Below are positions 47,248-58,140 of a stretch of 64,000 nt of DNA, one piece after another. This DNA comes from Eulemur rufifrons. Taxonomy: Eukaryota > Chordata > Mammalia > Primates > Lemuridae. The translations under genes and the position numbers were made by a program. The DNA lies in contig NC_090986.1 of the NCBI RefSeq assembly GCF_041146395.1, positions 48,458,001 through 48,522,000 of the forward strand. The letters are read 5' to 3'. The first letter of the stretch is position 1. The number at the start of each line of letters is the position of its first letter. Under the pieces are notes generated by a model that did not search any database, was not told the DNA's origin, and was given only the letters and a program-made list of their open reading frames with translations.

Positions 47248-49146
47248 AGCATTCTTTTTGTGTAAGTGCCCATGATTCTCTTTTCTATCAAACATTATTA
47301 TTACCTTTTCCAATGAATTAGAATAAAGAGAAATTACAAAAATATCTTTCAAAAGATCCAACAGTTACTACTCCTAACTAACTCATTTTTAGGGACTCCC
47401 TAAAAGTCTAACGAGAAGTGTTATCCTTTAAAGGAATAGTTTCCAAAAACAAAGAAATTTTCGTATTTCTTATCATGTTAAGAGTCTACAGATCAGTTTA
47501 ACTGGTCTGTACTACAATGTAGGTAAGTAGTAGAATGCAAAGGCTTTCTCTAAGGTCCTTTCAAAGTAAAGTAAATACTTCCAAAGTAAATAAAGAGTCA
47601 AGCACAAATGCCTTTTGGAAGATTTGTTTTTCCTCCTTAATTACTTTGGGAGGAAACAAGTGGCAAGTTTTATGATGGAATATATAAAAAAAAAAAAATA
47701 GTGTGTATGAGTGGACAGTTCTGTTAAGACAGGGGAACCGAATAAAATTTGGCAAACCAGTGGTTCAGGTACCTTTCTCTTTTCTTTCTTTAAAACATGA
47801 ACCCCACAGCCAAGCATTTTATCTTTCCCATGCTCAATTGGAGGAAGTGATGAGCTGGAACACATCTGTTGATTTTGGCTGCCCTAACGAGCCCCTTCTT
47901 TGTAAGGTATTTTGTTGTAATCATACATATTGACATCAATTCTAAGTTTACTTTAAATCCTTTGGCTTTTCATTTGAAATAAACCATCATACCTTTTTGG
48001 ACAGGGAACACTGATTCCTCTCACTTATGCTTATTTTTCTGGCTTTGCCAGCATTTGCAACTTGGAAGCAGAATACAATAAGTAATTAATTAGTCTATTG
48101 ATTTTATATAATCTCAGTTTAATTTTTTTAACATACTTTTTTGCTGATACTGTGCCACAACATATGAGTTTAGATATAGTCATTTTCTATGTTTATTTAA
48201 TATAAGTAAAAATTTCATTTAAAAAAATTAAATACTGATTAAATTTGGATTTGGAGTAAATCCTCCTCTCCTGAGAAACATTATCAACATGTTTTGAATT
48301 TAAAAAGTAAAAAACAGCATAACTTCAATACCACATAAATGCAGCAATATAATTAATTATAAAAGCGAATTTAAGCCCTGCATATTTTTGGCATATTTTA
48401 ATTAAAATACATGTTTTCTCATTTGCTCAAGCTAGTGAATCCGCCCGTAGCTAGGAGAAGACCAGCTCCTTACCAAAGCACTATGCTGAAACCAGTCAAA
48501 ATTTCAAACTTTTAGAATAAAAATTTATTCTGAAATGAAAATGTTATAGATGAAGAAACTAAATTAAAACTGTTTTTTTTTTGTGGGGGGGGAGTCTATA
48601 TATTTTATAATCAGCATCAGTGATTTATTTGGATATACTTACTTTAGTTCCTAGAGACAGAGTTCTCTAGAATCTTAAAAAGAATTTTTGGGATCAAATT
48701 TTTATCTCTATAAAATTCAAAATCAGTTTAAGTGCATGATGTTATTAGTATGAAATCACCAAAGTAATTTTACTAAAAAAATTAAATATTAAATATTGCA
48801 ATAATATTCTATATAGATTAAAATCAAAATAGAAAATGCTCATTTAGCTTCTATTAGCGTTATAAAATACAATGTAGCATATTACAAAAGTTTCATTGGT
48901 TGGACTAAGTTCAGCAATTTGTATCAAATGGAGAGAAAAAGAGATGGAACATACTTTATACAAACTAAAATGGCTAAACAAAATGGTATCCATTAAAGTA
49001 TTTATCTTCTACAGATTGCCTTTTACAGGCCAAAATTTAGGAAATGGGAGGAGATATGTGCAACATTCATCATTAAAAGAGTTAATAACATTCCAAAATT
49101 TTGTGATCTCACCAACATGATATCAATGCAAATGGTATTTGCTATG
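47248..49146. other. AT-rich unique DNA, no supported gene
   Basis: Several overlapping short frames on both strands lie near 47561-47933 and are unrecognised. A 13-A run at about 47687-47699 and the T9/G9 junction near 48575-48592 are low-complexity. No family identified. Confidence 0.5.
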
Positions 49147-49467
49147 CAGTCATCCTCAGTATCCAAGGGAGATTGGTTCCAGGACTTCCGGGGATACCAG
49201 AATCTGCAGATGTTCATGTCCCTTCTATAAAACAGTATTGTATTTGCATATATGTACATCCTCCCTTCTATACTTTAAACCATCCTTAGTTTACTTATAC
49301 TACCTAATACAATGTAAATGTTATGCAAATAGGTGTTGTACTATATTGATTTTTGAATATTTTTATTTTTTATTATTAATTTTTATCTTTTTTAAAAAAT
49401 ATTTTCTATCCACAGTTGGTTGAATTTGAGGATGTAGAACCCTGGGGTGGATACAGATGGCCAACCG
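49147..49467 (+). mobile_element. MER2-like Tigger-group DNA transposon
   Basis: Left end CAGTCATCCTCAGTATCC and right end GGATACAGATGGCCAACCG are decayed inverted repeats of the MER2/Tigger group. Internal words GATTGGTTCCAGGACTTCC, GGGATACCAGAATCTGCAG, GTATTTGCATATATGTAC, and TATTTTCTATCCACAGTTGG follow the non-autonomous family. The expected TA target duplication is TG on both sides, perhaps by mutation. Frames across it are not coding. Confidence 0.82.
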
Positions 49468-49768
49468 TGAAATGACAGTCAACTCAGTTCACACTTTAAA
49501 CATGCAGTACCACCAACACACCAAAACTCAGAAAACTATGCCTTGTTTCACAAAAAAATTATGTCTTTTAACATAATTTCAAACTGTGGGAATTGAAAAT
49601 ATTCGTGAAATTACACCTACCTAACATTTTGAAATACATAAAGAGGAATTTCTCCTCCTACTCTCTCTAGGCTGTACACAAGCCTGGGAAAGAACACTAA
49701 TGGTAACTTAGATAAGAAAAAAGAATTAAGTTTAAATTATTGTGTGAGTGTTAAGTGTGTGTATGTGT

Positions 49769-49788
49769 GAGAGAGAGAGAGAGAGAAG
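49769..49788 (+). repeat. Short (GA)n microsatellite
   Basis: About nine GA units follow a TGTGTG-rich stretch (GTGTGTGTATGTGTGAGAG). Confidence 0.85.
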
Positions 49789-49814
49789 AAATATGTGCAT
49801 AGCCATACTCATGC

Positions 49815-50150
49815 ACTTGGGTTCTAACTCTGGCTGTATTATTGCTTGATCATTATTCTTCTGATCTAGAAAAGGTTTAGTTTTAATTTGCTTCTTTTGT
49901 AGACGTTTGCCATCTTAGCTAGGGCCAGAGCTTGGTGTCCTTGAAATAGTGTGCAGCCTGTCCTAAATGTATAAGCTGTGTTCTGCATACCTAACATTTA
50001 TGTAAATTTGGAGCAGTTGACTTCTTCACACCTTAATTTTGCACTTTGTGAGAAGGAATTACACTCACTTATAGAATTGTTTTGTGGAACATATATAATA
50101 TATGTAAAGCATCTGGCATAATGACTAGTGCCACTCAATAAACATTTTCC
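49815..50150 (-). mobile_element. Probable MIR SINE remnant, antisense, interrupted
   Basis: CTTGGGTTCTAACTCTGGCTG at the left and AAAGCATCTGGCATAATGAC then CACTCAATAAACATTTTCC at the right are the two ends of an antisense MIR. The middle is too long and poorly matched, so an unrecognised insertion or chance resemblance is possible. Confidence 0.5.
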
Positions 50151-51390
50151 TAAACTTTAAAATAATATTGTGGAAAGTAACTGCATTTGTGTTAGAATTA
50201 TGTTATATCATTAGAAAAGATAAGCCCAATGTAATATTTCCTCTCAATTTAAAAGTTCAATTTATAGATGTAGTACATTGGAAGCTGTTTTATTGCAAGT
50301 CCAGTAATGGTCATTTGGATATTTGTAAGCAGAGAGATAAATGTGTGTAGTTGTTTGTGTACATCACACCAGGAATGCTCCAGGCATGGGTGACTAAAAC
50401 ACTTACATTATTGCCTAATTTGATAAGTATTTATTTTTATAGAAGTATGACACTTTATAATAATAGTATACACATGGAATAGATTTATATGAATATGTAA
50501 GGAGATTTTACAATGTAGCATTAGTTTGATATTGCACATTTTTTCTCATAAATCTCAACATTAATTAATAACAGTATAAGTCTATGCTAGAGAAAATTAT
50601 AAACGGAAAAGAAAACATTAACCTACCAAGAAGCTACAATTGTTGAAGCTTAAATTTCCATGGTGATTGTTTGTAATTACTCTGCAAGAAGTTATTGAAT
50701 ACATTCTGAAGAAGCCTATTTAGTTGGAGGGCGCTACTTCCTTAACTTTATATCTTTTTAAAAATTTTATTAACTAAAAAGAGACTTAAATACCTCCATA
50801 AAATGTTAAGTTTTGACTTTTCAGAAGCAAATAGCCTCAGTATGCATTTTTTCCTGTGACCAGTGGACAAGCTAAAAATTACTGGCATTTGTGTGTTTTA
50901 CTTCAGGGCTACATTTGCACATTAATGTGACTGTGTTTTACTAATTAGTACTAAACTGCTGGTAGCTTGCTTTGCACTTACTCCACTCCTTCCTTTGGCA
51001 TTTTAAAAGCCTATGTTTTGGTAGTAACTTTTACTATTTTTAAACTTGGCCTCAGATGTTTTATTTAGACCATTTCTCTAAAAAGTCTAGGCTATTTGTG
51101 AACCTGAGTTTTACTATACTGCATATAATAGGGCACTCATCCACGTTCTCTTTTTAAGAACATTTGAAGGACAATTTTTCAGGTAGTATAGAGTGATTAA
51201 CAACAATGGTTAAATCTGTTATACTTGATGAAGAACAAAATAATAGGCAAATTATACTCAATACTATCTAAATAACCACCATAAAATCAATACTTTATCC
51301 AAAGATTGAATTGTTTTCTTTCAAGTTTTTCTTAAATATGAAAGGTAAATAAGGTTTATGTTTACCTCGATACCCATTTCCAACCAACCT
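50151..51390. other. AT-rich unique DNA, nothing recognised
   Basis: No repeat family or gene can be supported. The short frame 50168-50350 is unrecognised. Confidence 0.5.
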
Positions 51391-51420
51391 ACCTACCTTC
51401 CTTCCTTCCTTCCTTCCTTC
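51391..51420 (+). repeat. (CCTT)n/(ACCT)n tetranucleotide repeat
   Basis: Two ACCT units lead into about six CCTT units, ending 30 bp before the Alu T-tract. Confidence 0.92.
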
Positions 51421-51443
51421 TCCTTTATTTACACATTCAACAA

Positions 51444-51449
<6 letters not shown>

Positions 51450-51478
<29 letters not shown>

Positions 51479-51794
51479 TTGAGACAGAGTCTCACTTTGT
51501 TGCCCAGGCTAGAGTGAGTGCCGTGGCATCAGCTTAGCTCACAGCAACCTCAGACTCCTCGGCTTAAGCGATCCTACTGCCTCAGCCTCCCGAGTAGCTG
51601 GGACTACAGGCATGCGCCACTATGCCCGGCTAATTTTTTCTATATAGATTTTTAGTTGTCCATATAATGTCGTTCTATTTTTAGTAGAGAAGGGGTCTCG
51701 CTCAGGCTGGTCTCGAACTCCTGACCTTGAGCAATCCACCCGCCTCGGCCTCCCAGAGTGCTAGGATTACAGGCGTGAGCCACCGCGCCCGGCC
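51450..51794 (-). mobile_element. Alu SINE, antisense, strepsirrhine linker type
   Basis: Full-length antisense Alu, with T-tract at the left and GCCACCGCGCCCGGCC at the right; the linker reads TTTTTAGTTGTCCATATAATG. One arm has lost the TCTTG of GCTCTTGCTCAGG. A perfect 13-bp duplication TCAACAAATATTT flanks it at 51437-51449 and 51795-51807. The right arm is still CpG-rich, suggesting a fairly young copy. Confidence 0.98.
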
Positions 51795-51807
51795 TCAACA
51801 AATATTT

Positions 51808-53137
51808 GATACCAACTCTATACTAGAAGTTATGTGGTCATAATCTCCATTCTTAATTTGTTGGTTAAATAATAAGAGAAATCTACTTTTCTTTAATGCA
51901 TGCTTTCTTGCTTATGGTCAAATCTGATACTAGTTTTTATTGCTGTAGGAAATGCTTTCGGAATTCTGAGAGTTAGAATGCCTTGAGGCAGCCATCTCTT
52001 TTCCATGTATTAGCCCATGGTAGTGATCTTCTGACCAGTGAAAAGAGTTAGGGCTTATGAAAAATCAATCTCCACACCCATCACTGACTCTATGCACCTG
52101 TCAGACAATGGGAAAGTGAATAGTTCCAGATAAACAATCTGCATTTATGGATGTGAGGGATTACATCAATTATTTGCTGGAGAGAGAACAGTTTGCTTTT
52201 CTGAAGACCTAGCCCCATTTAGGCCGCTACAGGGTGACTAGTGTGAAAACAGTTAACCATAGATTTGGGATAGTGTTGGGAAAAGCTGGTGTCTGTCATG
52301 GTTGCTACGGACATTATAAATGCCAAGGAGTGGTATTACCGCTTGGCTTTTATGGAAGAAAATGTGGTTTACTCCAAAGAAAAATGATGGAACCGATATA
52401 GCTGTTCTTAAGTATTTCCTAAATTTTATTTTCTATTTTGAAACAACTACACTGTGGTCACCTAGTCATAGGATTAGTCCTTCTTATACGTGCTCGTGGA
52501 AATAACATTCCATACTTAAATGCAGCGCTCTGCACTATTCTATTTTATGGTGCTCAGTTGCTCTCTTTCTTGCATATACTATTTTAAATTCCCCCAGGCT
52601 CCATCAGTGCCTTAGGCTGTGAAATCGGAATAGAAAATGAGTTGCTCCTAGACAAATCAGATACATTTTTATGCAAATAATTTCTTCCTCAGTATCATCA
52701 GGGTACATTAATTTGAGTGTTTGACATAGTGATTTATCAGTGTCTATAATATGTCACTTTAACCTTAGAGTCCTCCTGACCCAACAGGATTTGGATGGAG
52801 TCATAGCTAAACTTTCCGGGTTTTTCTTTTTCTTTGTGCTGTTTCCCTTAGATGCCTAGTATTATCCAATTCTCACACAATATATTGTACAGTAATGTTA
52901 GGGAGTTTTGTTCACACATTTTATATTTTGTCCATTTGTGTATTTTGACACTCCCTTCCCAACAATTTTTAAAAAAATTCTTAGGGGTCTTATGCTTATA
53001 CTGAAAGTTCAACTCATAAGAAAATATTGAAAAAGAGGCTCATTCCATAAGTGATTTTACTAAAACTTTAATTATGCTTTATGACTTGCTCTAGCCAGCT
53101 GTGTGAAGATATTTTCGGCTGTTAACTTTGTAAGCAA
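51808..53137. other. Unique DNA, no supported gene
   Basis: No repeat family identified. A slightly GC-richer part near 52200-52320 (TAGCCCCATTTAGGCCGC; ATGGTTGCTACGGACATT) has no recognised function. Confidence 0.45.
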
Positions 53138-53290
53138 GAAAAAAGAAAGAAAAGAAAGAAGAGAGAGAGAGAAAGAAGGAAAGAGAGAGAGGAAGGAAGA
53201 AAAAAGAAAGAAAAGAAAGAAGAGAGAGAGAGAAAGAAGGAAAGAGAGAGAGGAAGGAAGAAAGAAGGCAGGCAGGCAGGCAGGCAGGAA
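53138..53290 (+). repeat. Purine-only tract with exact 61-bp tandem duplication
   Basis: A G/A-only stretch of about 130 bp made of a 61-bp unit (53138-53198) repeated exactly (53199 to about 53261), followed by (GGCA)5 and GGAAGG. Read on the other strand it is polypyrimidine. Such mirror-rich purine tracts can form triplex (H-DNA). The Lys/Arg/Glu-rich and Ser/Phe/Leu-rich frames here are by-products of the repeat. Confidence 0.97.
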
Positions 53291-53439
53291 GGAACCTGAA
53301 CTTGGAAATGACTGCCAGTAAGCAAAAATGTTTTTCAAGTAGTAGTTGTTAAAGTTTGGTGAAATATTTTAAGATTAGGAAAAATAGTACTTTTATGGAG
53401 ATGCTGACTTGAGAGCATTCCATAAAATATCTTTATCAC

Positions 53440-53505
53440 TTATTCCCCTCATGATTACAAAATCTTTGGCAATCATATTCCTGGTACATAGGAAGGTGCT
53501 TAATG
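53440..53505 (+). mobile_element. Possible L2 3' end fragment
   Basis: CTCATGATTACAAAATCTTTG and CCTGGTACATAGGAAGGTGC then TTAATG resemble the L2 terminus (cctggcacatagtaggtgctcaat). Short and uncertain. Confidence 0.4.
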
Positions 53506-53764
53506 TAGGACCACAGAGGCCTCCTTAGCAGATTCTTTAATACAACAGTTTTGGCCCCTGTGTCAATTAGAACAAGGATACCTCTTTCCACTTGTTTTCC
53601 CCTTTAATGGACATCAGATCCAAGAGGCTGTGAACTAATGATTGAAGCCAGCATTTTTAATATCTAGATGTTCACTGATTTAATAAAATTTGTTTTCTTT
53701 ACTGAAGATAAAAATTTATTTGTAAATAATTTTGAGACAAAATTTGTAGTGGGTATGACTGCTT

Positions 53765-54085
53765 TTTAAAATTTTTTTATTTTTAGTTTAACTAAAATAT
53801 TTTTTAGTTTTTATGGGTACATAACACATATTTATTTATTGGGTACATGTGATGGTTTGATACAGGCAACATTCCAGTTTAACTCTTTTAGCTCTTGTAA
53901 AACATACAATGACTATTGTTGACTATAGCCACCTTGTTGTGCTATCAAATACTAGATTTTATTCATTCTATCTAACTGTACTTTTGTAGCCATTAGCCAT
54001 CCCCACTTTATCCTCTACCCCCAACTACCCTTTTCAGACTCTGGCAACCATTATTCTACTCTCTGTTTCCATGAGTTCAAATATG
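53765..54085 (-). mobile_element. L1 3' UTR remnant, antisense
   Basis: TTTTTAGTTTTTATGGGTAC, ATTGGGTACATGTGATGG, AACATACAATGACTATTG, TTGACTATAGCCACCTTG, TGTGCTATCAAATACTAG, CCAACTACCCTTTTCAGAC and CTACTCTCTGTTTCCATGAG follow the antisense 3' UTR of mid-age mammalian L1 copies, with an internal deletion near 53875. No tail junction is intact. Confidence 0.82.
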
Positions 54086-54589
54086 CTTGTGCTAAAATAG
54101 TATTCAATGAAATTGCAATCAATTTTCAAAAGTATCATTGGAAAATGTTCCATTTTATTATCAATGTTAGTTAAGACAGTGACCACTGGTAAATGTAATG
54201 AAATAATCATATTTATATCATATAACACATAATTATATGTTTATTTAGTTTCCTCATCTGTAAAAGAAGATAGCAATACATATCTTGTGGTATTATTAGC
54301 AATATCATAGAAAAGAACTTATTTAGCTTCCAGACTAATACCTATTTTTCTTAAGCTTGAAGTGTTTTGCCAAAATAATAGTTGTTACTTGAAAATATTT
54401 TGCTCTCTAGCAATCAGTTATAGGATTTTTTATATCTCTTTGATATCTTTAAAATACAGATTTTGCAGCATAATATAAGGTCCCTTAAGAAGATAGAAAG
54501 TGTATTAGTGTTAGAAGTTTAATGTAAGAATATGTCATTGTACACTTAAGTTCTCACTCTTGTCTATATAAAGTAGCATAAGCAATAAT

Positions 54590-54800
54590 CATAGCTACTA
54601 CTGGTTGAGTAGCTACCTATCTCCAGTACTTACATTTATTATATTCCAAGAACATTACAAGCTCTATAATTTTGTCTGATTTTTAACAGATGAGGAAACT
54701 GGAATCTGAGAAGTTAAATAACTTATTCATTGTCTTATAAATAATAAATGAGAAGACTGAATTTAAATTTGAGTGTATCTTTTGAACTGTAAAGCTCGTA
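54590..54800 (+). mobile_element. MIR SINE remnant
   Basis: AATAATCATAGCTACTACTG, TATTATATTCCAAGAACATT, TTTTAACAGATGAGGAAACTG and AAGTTAAATAACTTATTC follow MIR in order. The GATGAGGAAACTG core is exact. Confidence 0.88.
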
Positions 54801-55299
54801 AACCTTCTATGTTGATTTCTTTTGATTTGCCAGTTATTGAAAATATGACATGAATAGAATGTGCCTTAAAGAAAAAAAAATATTCTGTCTTTATTCTAAT
54901 CCTCTGCTTCCAAAAAGAATTTTAAGTTCATACAAAAGGATTCTAAACTGTATATGTAAACATTTTATTTGTTGTAAAATTAACAGAAAAAAAGACTAAT
55001 ATGGAGTGGTTATGAAATAAAATATGCAAATATGAACATAGTAAATAAAACATAATCCCACAACCATGCAGTTATTTTGGCCAGTGTTTTCCACACATAT
55101 TCTCCTTTATGCTTAATTCTCTTTCTCTTGGTATTTCATGCCTCTTTTTATTACTATGTCTTGTGCATTTATCATTAACAGATGTATTGTTATTATTTTA
55201 ATAATGTTGCTTTCTTTAGTCACTAGGCCCAAGACCAATATATAAAATATTCTTGTAAAATTTAAGAAGGCTTCTTATCATATTGACTTTGTTAAATAT

Positions 55300-55465
55300 A
55301 TTTTCAGTAGCATTCAATAAATTCAGTAGCATTTGTTAAGCATTTTTTTTTTTTTTGCCAAGGACTGAAGCAGTTACTGGAATTATAAAACCTAATAAAA
55401 CATTGTCCCTGCTTTCAAAAGTCTATAAGTACAGCAAAATTTAAGTGTGAACAAAAGAATGCACT
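55300..55465 (-). mobile_element. L2 LINE 3' end remnant, antisense
   Basis: AGCATTTGTTAAGCATTTTTT, GACTGAAGCAGTTACTGG, ACATTGTCCCTGCTTTCAAAAG and TCTATAAGTACAGCAAAATT follow the antisense L2 3' end. A T-run is a later expansion inside it. Confidence 0.62.
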
Positions 55466-55916
55466 GAAATTAGAATGCATTGAACTGAAAATCTCTACAT
55501 ATAGGTACGAAATTGTTATAATCATTCACCGTTGCTGGCTACACGCAAAAAAAGTACTGTCTTGATAGAGGTATTAGGCAACAATTTATGGAAACCTGTC
55601 TGAAAACCTTGCTACTGCATTTAGTTCTTTGCTTGAATTTATTGATTTCTTTTTTCTACTTTGGCTACAGAATGTTATTCATTGCAGGGTAGGTTTTTAG
55701 GAAAAAATAAATAGATTATACAAACTTCATAAAGATCTTGTTATCTTTGTCATTTTGACTATTTTCTGTTATAGTTAATTTAAACAAAATTGTATATAAT
55801 ATTTAAGATACATTCACTGTATGTTATGTACAATAATTTTTATACCCAGCCTCAAGGGACTCTTTAAAAAAATAAGTATATGTTTTCAAAGTTTTTACGT
55901 CATAGAAGTACCTTTA

Positions 55917-56095
55917 CTGGGGTTTCTCAAAATATAATGTGCATATATATCTCCTGAGGATCTTATTAAAATGAAGATCTGTATTCTGCAATTTTGGGTT
56001 GGGCCCAAGATTCTATATTTCTAATAAGCTTCTAAATTTTGATGATATAGCTGGTTTAGGCTCTGCACTTTAGGTAACAAGGACCAAGAGTATTC
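55917..56095 (-). mobile_element. MER5-like hAT-Charlie DNA transposon remnant
   Basis: ACTGGGGTTTCTCAAAATAT, GTGCATATATATCTCCTG, AGGATCTTATTAAAATGAAG, GGGTTGGGCCCAAGATTC, TATATTTCTAATAAGCTTC follow the antisense order of MER5 (a ~190-bp non-autonomous element). The right inverted repeat is poorly kept. Confidence 0.72.
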
Positions 56096-57140
56096 ATGAG
56101 TAATCTGCATTTTGTAAATATGCATTCTATAGCGTATTTCACCACTAGCCTACTAGTGCTTTACGGAGAAGCAGGAATAGAAACATTTTCAATAAACTTC
56201 AATATAATCTTATGGGAATTGAAATACTTATCAAGCAAGTATTAAAAACTGGGTCACATGCCCTCACATCTATGAATAATTAGTTAATTCTGTTTTTGTC
56301 TGTAGCATAAAAGTAATCTGAGAAGAAGTTGCCCTAGTAGTATATAATTGTTTTTAAAAGATGTTATTGTAAATATAAAAAATATATGCCTTATATTTGC
56401 TACATATAGTAAACTTATATTACCCATATCTTTTTTATGAACCTTTATCTTTATAAACCTTTTATCTGGTCTGTATTATTTACGGTGTGTTGATGATACA
56501 CCTTTGTCTTAAAATTATTTGATTAAAATAAAATTTCAGCGGCCCTGCCTTCCTTCAATAACAGAGAGAAATAAATCATCATACCAAAATACACTCCTTT
56601 CCTTACAGCTGCAAAGATTTGCTTTGACTCCTGGGCTGTGATAGTTCTACATTTTTATTTGATAGTAATATCTAGGTTTGTTGCTTTTTTTCCAAGGTCT
56701 GGCCGCTTTCATAAGTCTGGCTATAAATTGGAGAGGAAACTACCTCCAAATATTCTTTAATAGAGAAGACCTGTCTCTTGGTCTGGTCTGTTAGAGCAAT
56801 GACTCCTAATCCTCATTATCCTCCCATATCTAGCCCTCCCAGGATGCATCCAAAAAACAGAAAGCAACTGAAATGCCATGTATCTGCCCCCTTTGTATTT
56901 TACCATTAAAGAGTTCAAAAAAGTTTATAAATGTTTTACAGTCATGGACACGTTTGCAAAGTAGAAAACTATTACTAAGTTTAATTAATGTTTAATAAGA
57001 CTTTGCATATTGCTTTGTATAACACAAAGGATTAAAAATTCTAAAGGCCTGAAATGTACAACTTGTTGAAAATAATACATTTCTTTGGCTTATATTTAGA
57101 CTTGTGAAACCATTAAAAATTATATTAATAATAATCACAA
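56096..57140. other. Unique AT-rich DNA, nothing recognised
   Basis: No gene or repeat family recognised. About 56530-56880 is slightly GC-richer (CAGCGGCCCTGCCTTCC; TCTGGCCGCTTTCATAAG) and repeat-free. Confidence 0.45.
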
Positions 57141-57144
57141 ATTT

Positions 57145-57318
57145 ATTTAGTTGTTTTATGCTGTGCATTATATATACATTATCTCATTTAAAGCTCATTA
57201 AAATAGTATTTATTTCCATTTCAGAGCAGGAAATTGAAGCTTGAGACGTTAAGGAGCACATACACCTGTTGAAGGACAGAAATAGTTCAGAGATTTTTGT
57301 GATCTAGCACCAACTTCT
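57145..57318 (+). mobile_element. MIR SINE remnant
   Basis: ATGCTGTGCATTATATATAC, ATTATCTCATTTAAAGCTC, TTCCATTTCAGAGCAGG and AAATTGAAGCTTGAGACG follow MIR. The 3' third is decayed. Confidence 0.78.
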
Positions 57319-57959
57319 TATATACCACCCTATAATATATATTTTTTATTTAAACAGTTAGATAGACCAGAGTATGATGATTTTCTAATTTTTCAATTTA
57401 AAGCATTTGAAAAACAGTGTGTTTAAAAAGTGTTGCCCACATCCATATATAGCTTTTTGGCAATCATTTAATCTTTTAAATGATGTAATAACAATATGCT
57501 TGGAAATCGCTAGGCTAGAATACAGTATAGTTTTGGTGAAGAAAGATAATGATGATGGAATAATAAACCTGTAACTTTGAAGACTCTGATATAAAACAAT
57601 CCTGGTAGTTAAAGTATATTTGCCTTTCTCATTACAAGAGAAAATGGTTGAAATGGTCTAATTTCATACTGCTAAAAATACTCTATAAATCTGGGATTTA
57701 ATTATGAGCTAAACTTTGAGGTTTCAATATGTTAGTGGAGTTTATATTTACATTATTAAGAAAAAAGTAAAAGTAAAGTAGCTGCTATGATAATTTTCAA
57801 ATTTAATTATTTAAGCAATAAGGATACAGGGGAAGTATGTTGATGAGAGAATTAAGAATAATATTTTATCATAAATGTATACAAATGTCCCTGTTTTTTT
57901 TTTTGAAAACTGCATAACAATTGCTGTCATTTGTTATGTACATAATTGTTGCCAATAAT

Positions 57960-58140
57960 TGGAAATTAAGTGAATTGATTGCATGTAGATACTATGCTAA
58001 GCACTTTACTTGTCTCATTAAATATAGCCCAGCAGGGTAAATATTATTATCCTAATATATATCCAGGACTTAGATTAAGTGCTTCACTTAAGGTTTAGAG
58101 CAAGAATTCATACATATCAGATTCAGAATACAAACACAGA
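57960..58140 (+). mobile_element. MIR SINE remnant
   Basis: ACTATGCTAAGCACTTTAC, TTGTCTCATTAAATATAGCC and CAGGGTAAATATTATTATCC follow the MIR 5' and central part. The 3' half is weak. Confidence 0.7.

Noticed and set aside
53072..53338. Ser/Phe/Leu-rich minus frames and Lys/Arg/Glu-rich plus frame
   Set aside because: Translations of a purine-only repeat with a tandem duplication, with no stop codons by composition.
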